64,000 bases of DNA, taken from Vulcanimicrobiota bacterium (lineage in GTDB: Bacteria; Vulcanimicrobiota; Vulcanimicrobiia; Vulcanimicrobiales; Vulcanimicrobiaceae). Under the pieces are notes generated by a model. The model was not told the DNA's origin. It made no database searches and saw only the letters and a program-made list of their open reading frames with translations. Below, in pieces: positions 62,842 through 64,000 of this stretch (within the stretch, counting starts at the first letter, position 1; every line of letters starts with the position of its first letter). The translations under genes were made by a program, and so were the position numbers. The stretch lies in the NCBI GenBank assembly GCA_027307235.1, contig DAHUXH010000007.1:62001-126000 (forward strand). Direction: 5' to 3'.

Positions 62842-64000
62842 CTACGCTGCGGGAAGGGTGCAGGTCACCACCGCGCCATGCTCGTCGTTGGCGAGGGTGA
62901 CGGCGCCGCCGGCACTTTCGACGACCGCCCGCCCGATGGCAAGTCCGAGGCCCGTTCCCGACCCCGGAGAGCGGGCCGCGTCATCTCGCCAGAACCGCTC
63001 GAAGCCGTGGAGCAGGGCGTCCGGCGTGAATCCGGCGCCGTCGTCGGAGATGTCGATGCGAATGCGATCGCCGACGCGCTCGGCCCTGCAGGTAACCGCG
63101 GTGCGCGCGAACTTCACCGCGTTGTGAACGATCGCGTTGAAGGCGCGCGTCAGTTCCTCGCCGTCGGCTCGCGTGAGCAGAGCGGGCTCGATCGCGGTGA
63201 CGAGCTGCACGGAAGCGGCGGAGGCCAGCGGGACGAATCGATGCACCACCGCATTGAGCAACGACGACACGTCGGTCGTCGGCTCAAGCGAGACCGGCTT
63301 GGACTCGGCGCGAGCGGCTGCCAGCAGATCGGCGACCAAGGCTTCGATGCGATCGGCCTCGCCCAACACCGTTTTTAGCGCTGCTTGGTACTCGTGCGGC
63401 GAGCGCTGCCGCTGCAACGCGAACTCCGACTCGGCGCGCAGTACCGCCAGCGGAACGCGCAGTTCGTGCGATGCGTCGGCGGTAAAACGGCGCTGACGTT
63501 CAAAGGCGTCTTCGAGCGCGCGCTCGGCGATACGCGATCCGGCGATCATGGCGATCGCGCAGAGCACCAGCGCGGCGATCGCAAATGCGATCAGCAGGTT
63601 GCGATCGAAGAGCGCGACCCAGTTGTTGGGCCGCCACACGACGACGCTGCCGACGACGGCGTGGTCGCGCACCACCGGGACGCTGACGATTCGCACCGAT
63701 CCATCGCCGGTGCCGGCATCACGAAAACGGACGTCTCGTTCATTACCTACGCCGAGAACGCCGGGTGGGATGTTCGCTTCCGACGAAAGCGCGTCGGCGC
63801 CGCGCGCGTCGAGAACCGCGCCGGACGTATTCACACCGAGCACGCTCAAGAACTGCCGGCGGTCGTCACCGTCGATGCGGATCGCGCCGTCCTTCACGTC
63901 GACGAACGCAGTTGCGGCATTGGCGGATGCGACCAAGCTAGTGTCGAGTCCGGTACGCTGCACGTGATCGATCGCAACGATCGAGGCAGCCGCGAAGACC
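62842..64000 (-). CDS. Sensor histidine kinase, N-terminus beyond the window
   Basis: The frame is open to the window end, so the start lies outside; about 386 residues are visible. A sensor region precedes one membrane helix (NLLIAFAIAALVLCAIAMIA), then the HisKA box DASHELRVPLAVLRAE, the N box HNAVKFA, and SDDGAGFTPDA plus GSGTGLGLAIGRAV of the ATPase domain. All kinase boxes are intact. The missing response regulator is expected just upstream. It heads the PepSY/RND/TolC/HlyD operon and probably regulates it. Confidence 0.92.
   Translation of the reverse strand, partial: VFAAASIVAIDHVQRTGLDTSLVASANAATAFVDVKDGAIRIDGDDRRQFLSVLGVNTSGAVLDARGADALSSEANIPPGVLGVGNERDVRFRDAGTGDGSVRIVSVPVVRDHAVVGSVVVWRPNNWVALFDRNLLIAFAIAALVLCAIAMIAGSRIAERALEDAFERQRRFTADASHELRVPLAVLRAESEFALQRQRSPHEYQAALKTVLGEADRIEALVADLLAAARAESKPVSLEPTTDVSSLLNAVVHRFVPLASAASVQLVTAIEPALLTRADGEELTRAFNAIVHNAVKFARTAVTCRAERVGDRIRIDISDDGAGFTPDALLHGFERFWRDDAARSPGSGTGLGLAIGRAVVESAGGAVTLANDEHGAVVTCTLPAA

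Overview
This window comes from a high-GC, Gram-negative-type (diderm) bacterium. It encodes two TonB-dependent receptors, an RND/TolC efflux system, outer-membrane barrel candidates and lipoproteins. A complete proton-pumping complex I and a tryptophan 2,3-dioxygenase fit a respiring, probably aerobic heterotroph. Taxonomy cannot be read directly; the overall character recalls Eremiobacterota/WPS-2-like genomes, but that is a low-confidence impression. Genes are tightly packed, many overlap by 1-17 bases, and no gene-free stretch exceeds about 300 bases. I saw no rRNA, tRNA, insertion sequence or CRISPR array.

Layout. 1-4506: end of a PP2C/SpoIIE phosphatase, a TonB receptor, a palindromic 3' element with duplicated terminators, and a pseudopilin. 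4503-9276: a B12 uptake locus. btuB-btuC-btuD run leftward behind a cobalamin riboswitch, with btuF divergent. 9240-12650: HflX, a trypsin-like lipoprotein, a two-TM ion channel and a small surface protein. 12759-27127: the full nuoABCDEFGHIJKLMN operon, with a perfect Rex-type operator just before nuoA, followed by a periplasmic TPR protein. The TPR gene ends in the same palindrome family seen after the first TonB receptor. 28621-31471: RidA, an aldo/keto reductase and an aromatic amino acid decarboxylase. 31641-38621: a hybrid kinase, glutamine synthetase with its PucR-type regulator, a GGDEF cyclase with intact I-site, and a CBS/MgtE_N protein. 38725-40058: an orphan flagellin.

40172-50303 is the most unusual block. 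Six co-directional genes encode a large barrel-like outer-membrane protein with Ig/carboxypeptidase-regulatory repeats, three small secreted pilin-like proteins, a PapD-like periplasmic chaperone and a 1324-residue secreted protein with a pilin-like C-terminal domain. I read it as a divergent chaperone-usher-type fibre system. A strong hairpin follows the first pilin gene.

50311-56598: an inositol-monophosphatase-family enzyme, a small membrane protein, a leftward operon (Mpo1-like protein, tryptophan dioxygenase, kynureninase-like enzyme, MATE exporter), then a lipoprotein and a small envelope protein. 56595-64000: a leftward operon of sensor kinase (cut by the window end), PepSY protein, RND pump, TolC-like channel, HlyD adaptor, and an alkyltransferase-like protein whose catalytic cysteine is replaced by alanine.
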